Notes: generated from the sequence alone by a model not told the origin. DNA of 64,000 nucleotides from Prinia subflava (GCF_021018805.1 NC_086248.1:21212922-21276921); one strand, 5' to 3'; positions 39,280 to 53,182 are shown, numbered from the stretch's first letter. A program made the numbers and translations.

Positions 39280-39960
39280 CATAGTATTCCATTTTTGAAG
39301 ACAGGAAGCAACAACTCTAGATTTTCCACTGGTTCATTTCTCTAACATTTTCTGTGTGTTTGGTGTCTGTCATTCACCATGTGTCCTTCCCCCACACTAG
39401 CCTATAGTCCTATTCAGTGTTACAGAGAAAAGGTTACTCCCTTCCTATTTGAAGCAGCAAAATACTCTTTTTCTCTTAATCTTGAAGACTATGGTTGTAC
39501 ATTGTAAAAAAGAACTTTGCTTCAATGGCAACCCAGTATTTTTTCTCAAGCCCATAGTGGAAAGCAAAACAGTTCATTTGGTTGAACCTATGCTCAACAT
39601 ATTTGAAAAGTAGCAAAGAATCCCATTAGTTTCTAGTTAGAGCATTTAAAGTGACTTTTGTCAGTCTTTAATCAAAAATCAAAATTTCCAGAACAGTGAT
39701 CACATGCATTGATCTCCTCTGAACTTTTAGAAATTGGTTTACATCTTAGAAATGCACAAGCTGTAGTAAGTTTCCCAAAATGTGACACAGTTTCTCAGGA
39801 GAAGTTTTATCACTGCTGAGGATTATCTTCAGGTTGCACTCTTACACATTCCTCAATGGCATTTGCATTCTCTGCAGCAGCATAATCTTCCTCGTTTGTG
39901 AGTCCTCTGATACATAGCACCTACCGTAAGCTTTTTCTTCAGTATATATTCTTCTTTCTG
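39280..39960 (-). mobile_element. Possible very old CR1-like LINE remnant
   Basis: Scattered resemblance to antisense CR1/L3 ORF2 and 3' regions (around GATCTCCTCTGAACTTT at 39712 and CTGCTGAGGATTATC at 39813) in collinear order, but heavily diverged. A profile search is needed to confirm. Confidence 0.3.
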
Positions 39961-42218
39961 CACTGTTATAGACAACTGTTCTTGTACTTAGTAGTTAGAA
40001 CTGTAAATTAATCTTTAACTTGTCTGTTATTCTTTCTTTCTGGGAATTATTTAAAGCTGCTTATAACATTAAAAATTTAATCAATAGTAATGAATTCAAA
40101 AGACGTTCCTGGTTGCTTTACTACGTTCTCCCATGAACAGTAAATATAACCCCCAAACTTAGCTTTCTACTCATTTTCTAATCATATTACAGCAGTTTTG
40201 TGCAAAAAAATTGCAGATAGTTTCAGTAATCACCTTGCCTATAAAATTGCAGTCTGGGGTATGTAAATAAAATGTGTCTTAGATCTGAGCTGAAACAAAG
40301 AAAAGCAAATTATCACGTCCACTTAGCTCAGTTGTAATAGCAGCTTACTATAGGTCATAATATTGAAGGTTTAGAATAAACTCAAAGTTCACAATCTCAC
40401 AAAATACAGGAGCTTTCCAGAGAGAACATGAAGAGGTACATTAGCAAATCTAATCAAGTCATCAGTATGCACTCACTTGGTAAGAAGTCTTTTAAAATCA
40501 TTAACCAGTGATCTATAATTCATATCTTCGTTGACATCTACACCCACATTGCTCTGAGGGAATTCATAAGTATAAATCTCTGCATATGGAAAGATGGCAA
40601 ATATTTTCTCATATCATCTACTTAAATATAATGCTGCAAATTGGTAAAGTGTATTTGAAATATAATGTTAGGGGTGTTTTTCCTATATCAACATCTGTAC
40701 CATTCCAAGAAACAAAATCTTTAACTATTTCCTTGAGTCAGTTCTTTGAACTGAATCTTATTACTTCATCCTCTGCTTCTGCTAGGGGTAGGAATACTGT
40801 GATGTAAGATGAGTCTCTGGGCACAATATTGATAAGACTATTTTAAGTTGTTTTCAAATTTTGGAATTCAAGACATGCAAGAAGTGGAATTGCTACAACT
40901 ACTGCACTTCAGAGAAGGACATAAAATTATTCCGGATTTGGAGAAATGTGAGATGTGCAAAACCAAACTTAGTAAAAGGGTAAAAGAAGTAAATTGTCTA
41001 AACACAGGCATGTTTGTGATGCTCCAAAACAGCTGAGATAGCACCTGTGGCTGGCAGATGTAGCACCACATCTACAGGGGATCTGCAGCTGTACACAGGC
41101 TAGCTGAGTTACCTAAGATTGTAACAAGTGAGATTTAACATATATGTAATAGGCAAGATCCAGCACCTTGATCTTTCCTGACTATAAGTGGAATTTTAAG
41201 ACAACAAACATGTAGATATCTATTTATTCTTTACTTTTTGTGATCTGAATCCTCCCATTTTAGACTTGGGAGCTGAATTTATTAATTAATTGCAATCTTA
41301 GAAGGGATCCATCTGATGTTTTTAGAGCTTTTGTGGATTTCAACCCTGTTCTGCAGCAGCTGCAATGTTCTCTCTGGTCTGCATAGGATCATACAAAATT
41401 CTTCACCTAATCTGCCTTTTGTGATTGAGGGAAATATTTTCTCTAGCATATTTTGCCAGTTTTTTGGGTTTTTTTAATTGGTTCATTTACAACTGTCAGT
41501 AAGTGAAAAGTCTTGTTTCACTCAGTATTTGGTTTTGACAGTGTGTATATAGACTTTAGAAACAATGAGAAACACAGGATTAGTTTAGAACATCACTTAT
41601 TCCTTTCTGGTCTTACAGTCATTGAAATTTGCCATGGTTTCAGTAGCCCCTACCCTACCCTAAACTGAGTAGACTTGGTGGTTCAGGTTATTTGTGTTCA
41701 ATCACTGTCCAGAGTATCTTCCTGAAGAATTTGGAGGATATGTCTCCTTGAATGTTTTACTACACACCTTAACAAAGCTTATGGTGCTGAATGGAGGCAC
41801 ATTGTTAGTCCTGTAGTACTCACAAAAATCTAGGATTATTGTGAGATTGATTTAGACACAGGGATTGACCCCTACATTGAATTAAATGTCTTCTGCTTTC
41901 AGTTTATTCAGATACAGCTTGATCTGTGAAAAGTCATGCCAGTCTTGCCTTGTATGAAATCATAATACAATAAAATCATTTTTTAAAAGACTTCTCTCTT
42001 CCTTCTATTCAACATCATCATAATTTTCTCTAGACAACTATCTCAGCAGGTTTACTTGCTGGAATTAAAATATCTGCATTCTTTTCTTAAAATAGAGTTG
42101 TCATTTGCAGCTAAATTATTTTGGCTGTCATAGGCAGAGGATAACTATAGTATTGAAGCGTGATTCTGCATCTAACATTAAAATTTTTGGAAAATAATGT
42201 GGTATTTTAGTAATAGAA
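39961..42218. other. AT-rich unique sequence, nothing recognised
   Basis: No repeat family or exon identified. Confidence 0.45.
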
Positions 42219-42262
42219 ATCATAGAACTATGGAATAATTAATGTTTGAAAGGACCTGTATG
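42219..42262 (-). mobile_element. CR1 terminal fragment
   Basis: TCATAGAACTATGGAATAAT and GTTTGAAAGGACCTGTATG resemble the antisense CR1 3' terminus. It is only about 40 bases long and directly abuts the LTR. Confidence 0.5.
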
Positions 42263-42264
42263 CT

Positions 42265-42587
42265 GGTTTTACATAATAATAAAATCTGGGAAAGAAGAAG
42301 GGGACATTGCAGAGTTCAGGTGTTGGTCTTCCCAAGTCACTGTTCCCCATGGTGAAGCCCTGCTTCCCTGGGGATGGTTGAACACCTACCTACCCATGGA
42401 AAGGGGTAAGTGAATTCTTTGGGTTATTTCACATGCAAGTGTGACTTTTGCTTTAACTATTAAACTGTGTTTATCTTGATCCATGAGTTTGTCACTTTTA
42501 CTCTTCAGATTCTCTCCCCATCCCACTGTGAGGAGGTGAGAGAGTGTTTGTGTGGTGCTGAGCTCTGGCTGGGCTTGAACCACAACA
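42265..42587 (+). mobile_element. ERVL-type avian LTR, 5' truncated
   Basis: AATAAAATCTGGGAAAGAAG, GTTGGTCTTCCCAAGTCAC, GTGAAGCCCTGCTTCCCTGG, CTATTAAACTGTGTTTATC (ATTAAA polyadenylation variant), TCTCCCCATCCCACTG and the terminus GAACCACAACA follow the same order as 8850-9172. Only the part downstream of about the TATA region is present. Confidence 0.8.
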
Positions 42588-45500
42588 ACCTCTGATATCG
42601 TGTGGTCCAATGCCCCTGCTCACGCAGGCTTCTCTTTCAAGTTCTTCTCCAATAACCATAAGGTCTTCAATTCTTTTATGTAACACATATAATGTGTTAA
42701 TTATGGTTTAATGTGATCCATTTCTGAGAATTCCATGTTGCCTCATGCTGATCTCATCATTATTGTACAAATGTTTATTAATAATTCCTCTTGTTATTCT
42801 TGCCCCATATATACTCATTAGAAAGCTCTCTATCTTGCTATTGCCTAGAAAGTTTTTCTTCTTTGTCTAGAGATAGATAATTTGTCTGCAATTTTTGAGT
42901 CTTAGGTACTTATTTCATCACCTATTTAAATCAGATAGTTTAAACAAAACAATATTACATTTAGATATTTGTGCAATAAATGGAATTTTTTATGACACTA
43001 GATTTTTCATTTTTTGATGGTTCTTGGATTTTTTCTAACATATATAACATATAGATTTTCATGAATGCGTGCAGTAACTCTTTAAAGGTCTTGCTACAAT
43101 ACAATGGTGATAATCCTGACCTTAATTTCTTCTACCTGTAATTTCAGGTTAGTAGCACTTGCATGTTTCTGGAATATTTATATTCCTCTCTTATTAATGA
43201 TTTTTCTAAATCCTCTGCTATAGATTTCCACGTTACTTTCATTCTGTTCATAAGAAGAACATTTCAATCCTGTTTATATTTCATTATCTGAACTCGATAA
43301 CATAATTACCCCTCAGCTTTTCCCAGTTTAATACCTGTGATGATTAAAGCAAAAAAAGAAATAGAGCATTAGTACTTATTCCTTTTGAAAATGTTCCCTT
43401 TCGTGTAAAGCACACTGGTTGTCTTAGTAGAGTTAATTGCCTGCATGTCTGAACCTCACAGTACTTATTTTCCAATTTTTGGGGATTTGAGAGGAGGAGA
43501 AGCATTATCCTCTCCTGATGATGAACATGTTCTTGTTTAATTCAATAGTTTTAAAAGTAAGAAAGTAATTTTAATTAAGAGATTTTTGAAGTACAGTCAT
43601 AATTGTTATTGTTTTACCAGGGGAGGGAGTTATTTTTCATACAGATAGATATATTACAGATATATCACTTTGTTCTCCCTTCCTTTCCTTCTGTCTCCAT
43701 AGCTGTCAGTACGTTCACTCTGGAGAGTATTTTTTCCATGGGACTTAGAGATGTCTTCTACTTCATATTAAAATTAAGAAATATGAATCAGGAAATCATG
43801 TCTAAACAGTTGTTACAAAGAAAGAATTTTAAAAAATCAACAAGTCAAGACTTCCAGGTCAAAATCTCTTAAGAAATTAATAATGAATCAGTGTTTTCCT
43901 CAAAAGTTTGGCTGTCTCTTCTCACACGTTAAGAGAAGAAAACAGCTAAAATCAATGTCAAATGGCACCCAAAGTAAAAGAAAATCTATGTGAGCTTATC
44001 AAAAAAAAATTTCAGTAGGTGGAAACTGATAAAATGATATTTAGACATAGGTTGAAAAAAAAGCTTCCAAGATCAAAAAGATTCCATTATCCTTTGAGGA
44101 TTATATATATAAAAAAATAATCTACTTGTCATGCATGATAGTGACATCTTAACTTTTGATTCAGAGTATAAGTTTTGTCTATTTACTTTCAATGTCATTT
44201 TATTTAGAAACCCTTTGTGAGTTTTATTTAATTTAAAATGTAACAATGTAGAATCTATTACAATAAAATATCCCAAAATAACTCTCTGTGTGAAAATCTG
44301 CATTAAAAAGAAATCAAACAAACTCTGCTTGCCCCTCAAATGAAATAAAATTAATATGAGAACTATATATAAAAAAAAAAAAAAAATAGCACACTAACTT
44401 ACATCTGCATGGATGACAAACACTGAGGAAATATTACTGTGGATGACATTGGATATCAGCATGTACAAATTTAACATGGAGTGGGATGATTTCCCAAGTG
44501 AATAGTCCCTTTTTTCTCTCTGTGTCAAATGGTGGCTGTCAAGGCTTAACAACTTTCTTTAATAGAATTTCCTTATTCCACAACAGGAAAATTATATATA
44601 TATATATATACCTGATAAAACACCAGATTATCAGTTTCCGGTTTTAACTTGTTAGATGGTCACAATATGAACCAAAGGCAGGACAAGAAGACAAAAAGTA
44701 AGAAGATGAAAATAAGGCGTATAAATCTGATGTTCCTGCCAATTTCTTTTTTTAATGCAGAGCAAAAGAGATAACAGTAAGATAAGCATTACCCAACAGA
44801 CTGTGGATCAATTCAGTAAAAAAATCCAAAGACAATATTGCTTTATTTCATTGTTACTGAAAAAATAAAATCATTATAAAGTTAAAAATAAATGAGAATC
44901 TGTTCTTACCATAGATTTTTGTATCACTTTTCAAAACTTACCTCTGTTTACATGCTTCCCTAGTACCTGTAGGGTGGAATTAATAGACAGAGAAGCCAAG
45001 GACTAGGTTGAAGTTTAACTCAGCTTTAAACAGTGACGTTTGACTCAGCTGGAGTAAACTAGAACATAAATAAAGGCTACTAATCTGCAAAGGGAAAAAA
45101 CATAATTCTCTTTCAGATCAGCTGAAGTACATAATTTGAAGAATATCCAGGATGAATTTCAAGTAAATGAAAAGCTCACACATAAATTAATACTGAACCT
45201 TAATATTTAGAAGTGCAAGAAAGTCACCACTACCAGTATTTGTCATTATTTGAAGAAAAGTCAAGAAAAAATAAATAAGAGTAATAAGTGTAGGAAAAAT
45301 CATTGCAGGTGAGACTAAATAAAATACAGCAACTTGAGACTTTCTTTAGCAGGGGAGAAATTATGGGTATTTTTAGTGTACTACTTTCCTAATTGAAAAA
45401 TGAAAGTTACATCACCTCTAAAATAGCATGTCTTATAATATTGTTTTGTTCTCTACAAGTAGATATTAGTATAATTGAAATCTACTTAATGTTCTAACAA

Positions 45501-45889
45501 TATAATATTTCAGATTTTGAGTCCTAGCTAAAGATTATGCTCTTAGCTTGTCTGAATGCCTAAGAATCTGATTTCTTCAGGGTGCCATAAACAGTGAGGT
45601 TTGTTTCTGGTTTTTGTTGTTGCTTTGGGAAGCATATATCCAGAGTTTTCATTCCTAAATATTTGTGAATATGATACTGCTATTGATGACAAAATTCCGT
45701 GTTGTCTGGAACAACAATTTTATGTGAGACAATGTATTAGTGTTAGATAAAGTAGTGAGCAAGCCATCCATATACTGCTTCACAAAGAAAAAAATTAGTC
45801 CAAGAAATAAAATCCCTAATACTTTTTTCTTTTAATATTTTTTTCTTCAAGAAAGAAATGAAGGAGAAAACCAAATTATGGCATATGAA
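42588..45889. other. AT-rich unique sequence with a TA microsatellite
   Basis: Weak resemblance to old CR1/L3 around 42740-42800 (GTTTATTAATAATTCC) is too diverged to call. A (TA)n lies at 44592-44610. Confidence 0.4.
44592..44610. repeat. (TA)n microsatellite
   Basis: Nine TA units. Confidence 0.9.
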
Positions 45890-46341
45890 AAAGCTCATGA
45901 AGGACTGTGTCCCTTGGGAGGGGTCCCATACAGGAGTAGGGAAACAGCATTGGGAAGAAAGTTTAGCAGAGGTGAAGTGTTATTAACTGATCTCAACTCC
46001 CATAATTTATCCCCCTAAGCCATTCATCAAGGAGGGAGGGATGAGACAGAAAAATTAAATGTAAAGGAGTGAAAAGAGCAACTTTAGGGGAAAATGGGCA
46101 GTAGGGGAAAGGAAAAAACAGAGCAGGATTTTAGGTTTGTCTTTATTTCTTACTATCCTGCTCTGTTTTTCTGGAAGTACAAGAAATTAATCTTCCCCAA
46201 GCTGAGTTTGTTTTGCTCAAGACACTAATGGAAGATGTCTGGGCACATGGAATTTTCCTGCTTCTTTTTCCCATGCATGTTGCTGAGGTGAGAGTGAGAG
46301 TGGCTGGATGGCTCTGTTAGCCAGTCAGTTTAACCCACCAC
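45890..46341 (+). mobile_element. ERVL-type avian LTR fragment
   Basis: CTTGGGAGGGGTCCCATAC, AGGTTTGTCTTTATTTCTTAC, TATCCTGCTCTGTTTTTC, AATCTTCCCCAAGCTGAG, GTGAGAGTGGCTGG and the end AGTTTAACCCACCAC follow the same order as the LTR at 29040-29859. The 5' repeat-rich part is missing. No retroviral gene remains downstream. Confidence 0.7.
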
Positions 46342-48689
46342 TCCTGCCTGGGTCTCCCCAGCAGTGAACCCTCCAACGTGCTGATCTCTCTAGTGCCCAA
46401 CCCAGCCTTATGGCCTCCCCAGTATTTGGCTCCCAGAACTCTCTTTCGGCTCACTGGCGAGTCTGATTTTCTTGCAGCAATTGCCCACACTGACCTACAC
46501 AACCACAAACTCTGTATATTTTACTGAGTATATAAGTAGACAGTAAAACTTCTCAATTTCACAAGATTTATGTGAGGATTTCAATTCTCTAAAGGGAGTT
46601 CATGCAGCAAACTCAATTACACGAGACATTTCTCAGCTGATACAAAAAACATTCTGTATTTGTACTTTTTACCTCTGTCAGCTAGTTTACTATGAGTCAT
46701 TTTAAGCAGAATTATAATCCTCTTTTCTCTCTAAAAATTAAACTTGTTTATAAATTTGGAAAGGTGAAAAAAATGTAAGCAGTGTAACATTGGACAAGAA
46801 ATAACTTGTAAAATGCAGACATATGTTTGTTAAAATGGGAACTCTCTAGTAAAACCCACGACAACTTTTCCCTAATTATTTCCACTTTTTTAGGACTTCT
46901 CTTAAAATAACTTAAATATTTCTAACATGGATTTATGGTAAGCCAGATAATAGTGATTGCTAGATAAAACCCTTTATCCAGAAGTCTTAAAATATTGAAC
47001 AAAGTCACAAAATCAATTTACCAACTCTTAAGACTTTACTAGCATTTGCCTCTTTAAAAAGTATAGAATAGACTTTAAATATTTTCCATAACTTATATAC
47101 TAAATGTAATCAGTATAAAAGAAATACTTAATTTCTTTATAGACATATTCAAGTATTCTGAATTATCCACAGGAATTCCTGAAGATAACCTTTAAAAAAC
47201 CCCCACAAAATCTTGATGTTATCTACAATGCAGTAACAAGAAAATATTTGAATCCGAATCAAAAACTGATATATATGACATATGCTACAAACATAAGTCA
47301 TATTATCCACCATTTATATAATTATCTAAATATCAGCTTCTTTGAGAATCTTGTGTTGGTTTGTGCACATAAAACTTTAGTTTAGATTTAGTGGCTTGCT
47401 TTGAAGTGCAATAAATTTAAAAATTTACTCAGTGAATAGAATTTGTTTTATAATCTTATATATGCAGTCCTGAAGAAAATCCAAAGTATTAATCTCAAAG
47501 TTCAAACTACAGAGAAAGAAAACAGAAGAAACAGCTCCCTTTTTGATTTTTTTTTCATTAACATAAGTAAATACAATGGAAGAAGACTGTGAAATTCACC
47601 ATAAAGAATATACAAAAAAAGGTGGATTTTTTTAACCATAACTTCAAATCTCACTTAAGCCTAGGTCTGTGAGCTTTTGTCACGATTCTTCAAGCACCAG
47701 TGATTTCTTCTGCAAGAGACGACATGTAAATTTATGGAAAAAAATGAGTATTCTCTTCTTTCAGCCTAAGTAAAAAATGTGGAATAATTTTGATTCTCCT
47801 TCAGAACTCTTTCTTTGGGAATAAATGTTATTATAATCAGTTAGATTCAAGTTAACAGTGAAACAGATGATATCAGGGCATTGAAACTCCAGAATAAATC
47901 TGGAGACAAAGAAAACCTGGCAGAGAAAATTTTAAGTAAAACATTTAGACAGTTTGTACATGTCTTTAAACACCTGTGGTCCATGAATATATAACTGTGC
48001 TTTCATCTTGGTAGTACTGGCATATCTAGAATTACCAAACAAGGGAGCATTTTCACTGTGCAGAGGCTTTCAAAACTGTACTTTTCAAACCTGTACAGTA
48101 AGATTATAAAAGGCCCTTCCCACAGCTTTTGCTCTCAGATGTCAAAGATATCTTTATAATGCCCTTTTCCTTGAGTATCTTACAATATTTTTTAAAATTT
48201 TGATAATATAATTTTATGAATGAAAGTCAAGATAAAAACTTACCCCTTTAACACTAGATTTAGTCTCTATAATATTGTTTACACTGCTGGTGTGTTTTTC
48301 TTTCTTTATATACCTTTTAAAAGCCATTACCGTACTTCTGTGTTGCATGGCATTTTGAGTAGCCTTTTATACCTGTGCAATGTGAATGAAATCTGAATGT
48401 AATTTTATTAGGTTCTGATTAATGCATTGTTTGCTCAGCAGTAAATCCCTAGAGAGGAGACAGGACTGTGAATTGTCATGACAATCATCTTTGTGAGAAG
48501 GGTAGAAGTGGTGAGTGAGTTTGTAATGGGATTATCATAATGTCCTTTGTTTTACGCATTTTTCTCAGAGTCTCAGTTTCAAATGGTTTTAGCTATCTGA
48601 TTTCCACTAAAGTCATGTGGCTTTAATCCCACATGCCACTAGGCAGTGCAGGTGAAATGATTATGGATAGTATAATTGCATAAGAATTT
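46342..48689. other. Unique sequence, nothing recognised
   Basis: The first 160 bases (to about 46500) are GC-richer and abut the LTR end, but no primer-binding site or retroviral frame is recognisable. The rest is AT-rich. Confidence 0.4.
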
Positions 48690-48765
48690 ACAGAATCACA
48701 GAACATTCTGAGTTGGAATAGACCCACAAGAATCATCAAGTCCAACTCTTAAGTGAATGGCCCTT
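48690..48765 (-). mobile_element. TguSINE1-like SINE, 5' truncated
   Basis: On the minus strand, AAGGGCCATTCACTTAAGAG joins the end of a tRNA-Ile-like acceptor stem (GGGCCA) to the CR1-like tail (GAGTTGGACTTGATGATTC, TTCTGTGATTCTG). It is better preserved than the copy at 2212-2342, but most of the tRNA head is missing. Confidence 0.7.
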
Positions 48766-49844
48766 GTATTGTTTCCAGTAGATTTCTCATCTGTGCTATA
48801 TTTATAGGCTTCTTTGTGTTTACAATTTGATTTCTCCCTGGTATGAAGCAAATTAGCAAGTTTTGGAAGCACTTTTATAGTGAGTGTAGACAGTTTTTTG
48901 ATTCTGGAAGGCTAATAGTGACAGAATCCTAATAAAGCTATAATAAACAGGTACACTAGAACAACTGGTGTAATAGTTGAATGATGATAGCAGGATTCTG
49001 TTGTTTTATGAGGTTATGATCTTGTTCCCAAACTATGAGGCAGAAGAATGAACACTGTATTACAATATCAGAACTACACTCTATTGCCTCATGAGATAGT
49101 GCAATAGAGCACACTACTGGCAAGATATGATTAGTATTAGTGTTACTGTAGCTTTTTGTACTTTTAAACTGTTTAGGCAGCTTAGTGAAAATCTGATCAA
49201 AGCTACATGTAATTTATGGGTGCATAGGGTGAGATGGTAATAAGTTTGGTACTGGATAAAAACATAAAACAACACAAAATTGTATGAAACAGTTCTGTCA
49301 ACTACTACTTTGAAAATATATTCATAGAACTTTGAAAGGAAAGTGAAAAACAAGAGTAATAATGTTCTTTTTCTGTTTGCATACAGCAGTGGGACTATTG
49401 ACTTACACTACGCCTTTAGTCACTCAGTGAAGTAAAATGCATAAAGCAGAAAGTGCTGCCTTAGGGTTGATCTGCAAGCATCTGTATTTTGCACTACTCA
49501 TGTGAATAGTCATAATTAAGTCAGTGTAGCTACTCAGATATGTAAATTTACCCATACATATTAGAAGATTTTGGGTCAGGATTGTAATTCCCTGTTGATC
49601 TTACTTTGAGCATTTTGATATTAGAAAATATGAGTAAACCCTTCTCATTACCAAAGTAAAGCAAAATGAAGCTATGAGGAAAGCAATCCTGCCTGCAGAT
49701 TATCCACTCAAGCTGGGAGGGTGACACCATGCTAATGGCCAGTGCCCAAAGCTCGTTACACACACAGAATTATGCCATAAGCCTTGCTTGTCACCTGTAG
49801 GCAGCCTTCATTCTTAGTCCAAGACTTTACTATTTCATTATTTT
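48766..49844. other. AT-rich unique sequence, nothing recognised
   Basis: No signal recognised. Confidence 0.4.
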
Positions 49845-50050
49845 AAAAAAACCAACCAACCAACCAGCCAACCAACCCAACAAACAAACAAACAAACAAA
49901 CAAACAAACAAACACCAAAAACCAAAAACCAAAAAAAAAAAAAACCCACCCAAAACAAAAACAAAACAAAAACAAAAACAAAAACAAAAACAAAGACAAA
50001 AACAAAAACAAAAACAAAAACAAAAACAAAAAACAAAACAAAAAAAAACC
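49845..50050. repeat. Compound (CCAA)n-(AAAC)n-(AAAAC)n microsatellite
   Basis: AACC units change to AAAC and then AAAAC units over about 200 bases, with a short ACCCACCC island. Two overlapping minus-strand open frames of alternating F, L and V residues are artefacts of this repeat. Confidence 0.95.
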
Positions 50051-53000
50051 CCACCACACCTCTTGGCCTTCCTCTCTGTGCTGGAAAGCTACTTTGCTAT
50101 ACAAAACTGTGCTTGTACCTTCACTAATACTCTTTCGATCAGATTTCTTTTGCTGTCCAGCAATTAAACATCTCAGAAATTACCAGTTTCTTCTCTACCT
50201 ACTTTTCAAACTGGTTGAAGGAGAATGATAAAAATCTACTTACAGCTACAGTGAAATGTAAGATTTTTGGACTTAAATATCTATTTTGTGCATTATGGCA
50301 TCTGTCCAGTTCATGACAGATTTCACTACAAAAAGAATTCAGTATAAAAAAATAGTAAAAGACTAGCTACATTTGAGCAGCTTTTTGGATATTCAGAACA
50401 AAAAGAGAAAAACTGTACAATGATCCAACCAACTAACATATCCTTCTTACATTATCTGCCACAAAAATGAAACTGAGAAGAAATCTGTGAGTCTCTCTTT
50501 TTTTTTTTTTTTTCTTTTGTATGACCTGCACTGCTCTCCCAAATTTCTGTTTAGCATTCTTCACTCTTTTTCCCATGACCACTTTACTCAAACTGCACAT
50601 AGGATATAAATTGCTTAAAGTGCAGTTAAGCTACTGCTGTGGAAACCTAGTTTTTCCTCATCAAAAACAAAATGCTGTAGTTTCTCATAAGTGTTACTGC
50701 TGACACAACAGACACTGTCTCTTTTCACCTTCAGCTAGATACTGCAAGACAACTGTGTCATATTTCAGTATTTGTGAAGGCAATAGAATACTTTGACTTT
50801 TACATCAGTGTCCAACTATTAAATAATTAATCCTACACGATGCCTGTGAGGCTGATAAGTGTTATCCTTCTCTTATAGATGAGACAGTAAACACCAAAAA
50901 CTAAATTCTATTGATGTCAGCAGAGGGTTGTTAAGGATTTTGTAGATCACAAAATTAGAGTCTCTAGCTCCTAATTCTGGCCAGTCTAACAGCCTAAACT
51001 AACTAATAATAAACATGTTTTAGTGGTTCTCTTACAGAACCACAGATGATCCACAAATATACTGGATTCAAAAGGGTATAGTGTATCTGCTGCATTTGAT
51101 CTCCTCCAGGAGGCTATAAAGACATGAACTGCATAAGTTTTCCTCTCTTACAGTTATATTTTCCAGTTCCTTCCTTTTCCCATTGAAGGAAAAAGCTATA
51201 CAGCCTAAAGTCCATTTATTATTTAGGAATAGTGAGAAGTTATTTTAGTCTCTGTCTGATTAATCCTTTTTAGCATTTATCATTCAATTATTTATGTGCT
51301 ATGCAGCATTTGCCTATGATAAGATGTAATACATGCAGTTAGTAAACATAGTAAAACGTGCATGTAATACATGCACATAGTAAACATAGGAAAACAATGG
51401 AATTCCTGGAATTTTAGCATATTATTCAAAAAGCAGCACTGCAAGCTGAATGCCAGCTGCTAAACCTCAGGCTGGTGAGACAATATCTGGGAACAGCATG
51501 ATGTAGATCTGCAGAAATCTGGTTCAACATGTAACAGTTTTAATGTGGTGTCATATTAATAGTACACTGATCAAAAAGAAAGTGAAATATCCTACTCCTT
51601 ATCATGCACTTCCAGAATATTTTTATTACCTTTCTACCTCTAACAAACATTTCTTTCTCGCAAATCTGACTTTGCCAGCAAATTTTAAAAAAAGCTATAT
51701 ACTAAGGACAGCTGACACAGAGGGCTTTCATGGAAATTCTTAGCCTCCTAAGTAAATAGGAATCATACACAAATTGTTTATCATAACTTACCTGTGGCCT
51801 ACAATTTTTGAGGGATTTCTAATTGGCCAAAGAAAATTCTGAGTAACTTTAGAGTAATCAGTTGAAATCCAGCATCCAGCATGGCTTCCGGCTTTAACCT
51901 ACAAGCATAAATATAGCCACAGGAACCAGTGACAGATGTCACTATGCTGTCAGATAAGATTCTGTCCAGATTTTGCCTGCCTACCCAATCTTGTCTGCAT
52001 GAGTAAAGGCAAGATAAGATTGGAAGATCTCTGGCTGAAAGGTATTACAGCAAGTTATGTGTGGATCTTTAAATGTGTATTGTGCATCCATTTAGCAAAA
52101 CTGTCTAACATGAAAACAAAAAACAACTAACCAACCAAAATACTCAGGTTTTGGGTGCCATTGTCTTACAGATATTGATTATTATTTCTGATACCTTAAA
52201 TTTACAGGGTAAGAATGGGTGTTTCATCCCACCTCATGCTAGATGTCTGCATCTAAATATTCCTATCGATCATCTAGATTCCCTGTAAAATACTGAAGGA
52301 GGGAAGGGGAAAAAATTAGACCATGAGTCATTTTGTCCTCAAGTGACTGCTAAAATCAAGTAAAATCAGACTGCCTACACGTGCCAATATGCTCCTAATG
52401 TCCATGGAGAAGATCTTTATTTACAGGATAAATAGATAATTGCAGATATCTGAATGTAAGTGATTGTAACTCCCTCAAGGAGTCTGGGCAGGAAGATGTG
52501 ATTGGCAGAGTACTTTGAACAGTAGGGGGCATTGCTCTGACAGGGAAAGGAGCTAAGTGCTTCCCTGACATTGTTTTTGGAAAAGGTATTTGGCTCATGC
52601 TTTCAAGACTTGTAACTTGACCCATATTTAAAGAAAGCATTGCAGCAACATACTTGGGGAGTTAAGGAAATTTATTTCTCCATCTTCAAAATATACTAAA
52701 CGTTGGCATGTCATTCAGCAGAGGGCTTTCATCAAGCTTTTCTCTTTTACACCCTTGTAACAGCTGATCTAACAAATGGTATTACTTTTCCTTGGTTTGT
52801 CTTATTTACATAAACACTTGTACTATGGAATTTGCTTTGCCTGATTTTCACACAACCATATTTTATATATCTTCAGAATTATATCAGAGAATTTTATAAC
52901 CCAATGACTTCAATTTATTATCCATACAGGTGTATGTATTCTGCCAATAATAAGGGAAAAGTCAGTCCAGTGAAGCCCATAAAATGTTCTAGTACACAGG

Positions 53001-53109
53001 GAACTATGCTGAGATTCACAAGCAGTAAAATTAGTTTCTGACTTAAGGCAAATCAGCTCATATACCCTATGAGGAAAGGCAGAGGAAAAATAAATTCAGA
53101 AATTTGAGA
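50051..53109. other. AT-rich unique sequence, nothing recognised
   Basis: A local near-duplication (ATGTAATACATGCA... with TAGTAAACATAG twice, about 51325-51390) is the only structure noticed. Confidence 0.4.
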
Positions 53110-53182
53110 TATTCAGTCTAAAAATTACCCTTAAAGGCCCCTTCCAGCCTAAACTGCTATATGATTCTATGATTCTGTGATA
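53110..53182 (+). mobile_element. CR1 3' end fragment (sense)
   Basis: AAAGGCCCCTTCCAGCCTAA followed by ATATGATTCTATGATTCTGTG is the CR1 terminus with an intact octamer-type tail. It is very short. Confidence 0.8.

Noticed and set aside
7630..42587. The two related ERVL-type LTRs (7630-9172 and 42265-42587) as one provirus
   Set aside because: 33 kb apart, one is truncated, no internal retroviral sequence between them; independent insertions are simpler.
29040..46341. LTRs at 29040-29859 and 45890-46341 as a provirus pair
   Set aside because: 16 kb of unrelated sequence with CR1 and microsatellites and no gag-pol between them.
46342..46500. Retroviral primer site and leader after the LTR at 45890-46341
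   Set aside because: A GTGCCCAACCC string exists, but about 90 bases from the LTR end and without the rest of a primer-binding site.
49830..50104. Minus-strand frames of F/V/L repeats
   Set aside because: Translation of the AAAC/AAAAC microsatellite.
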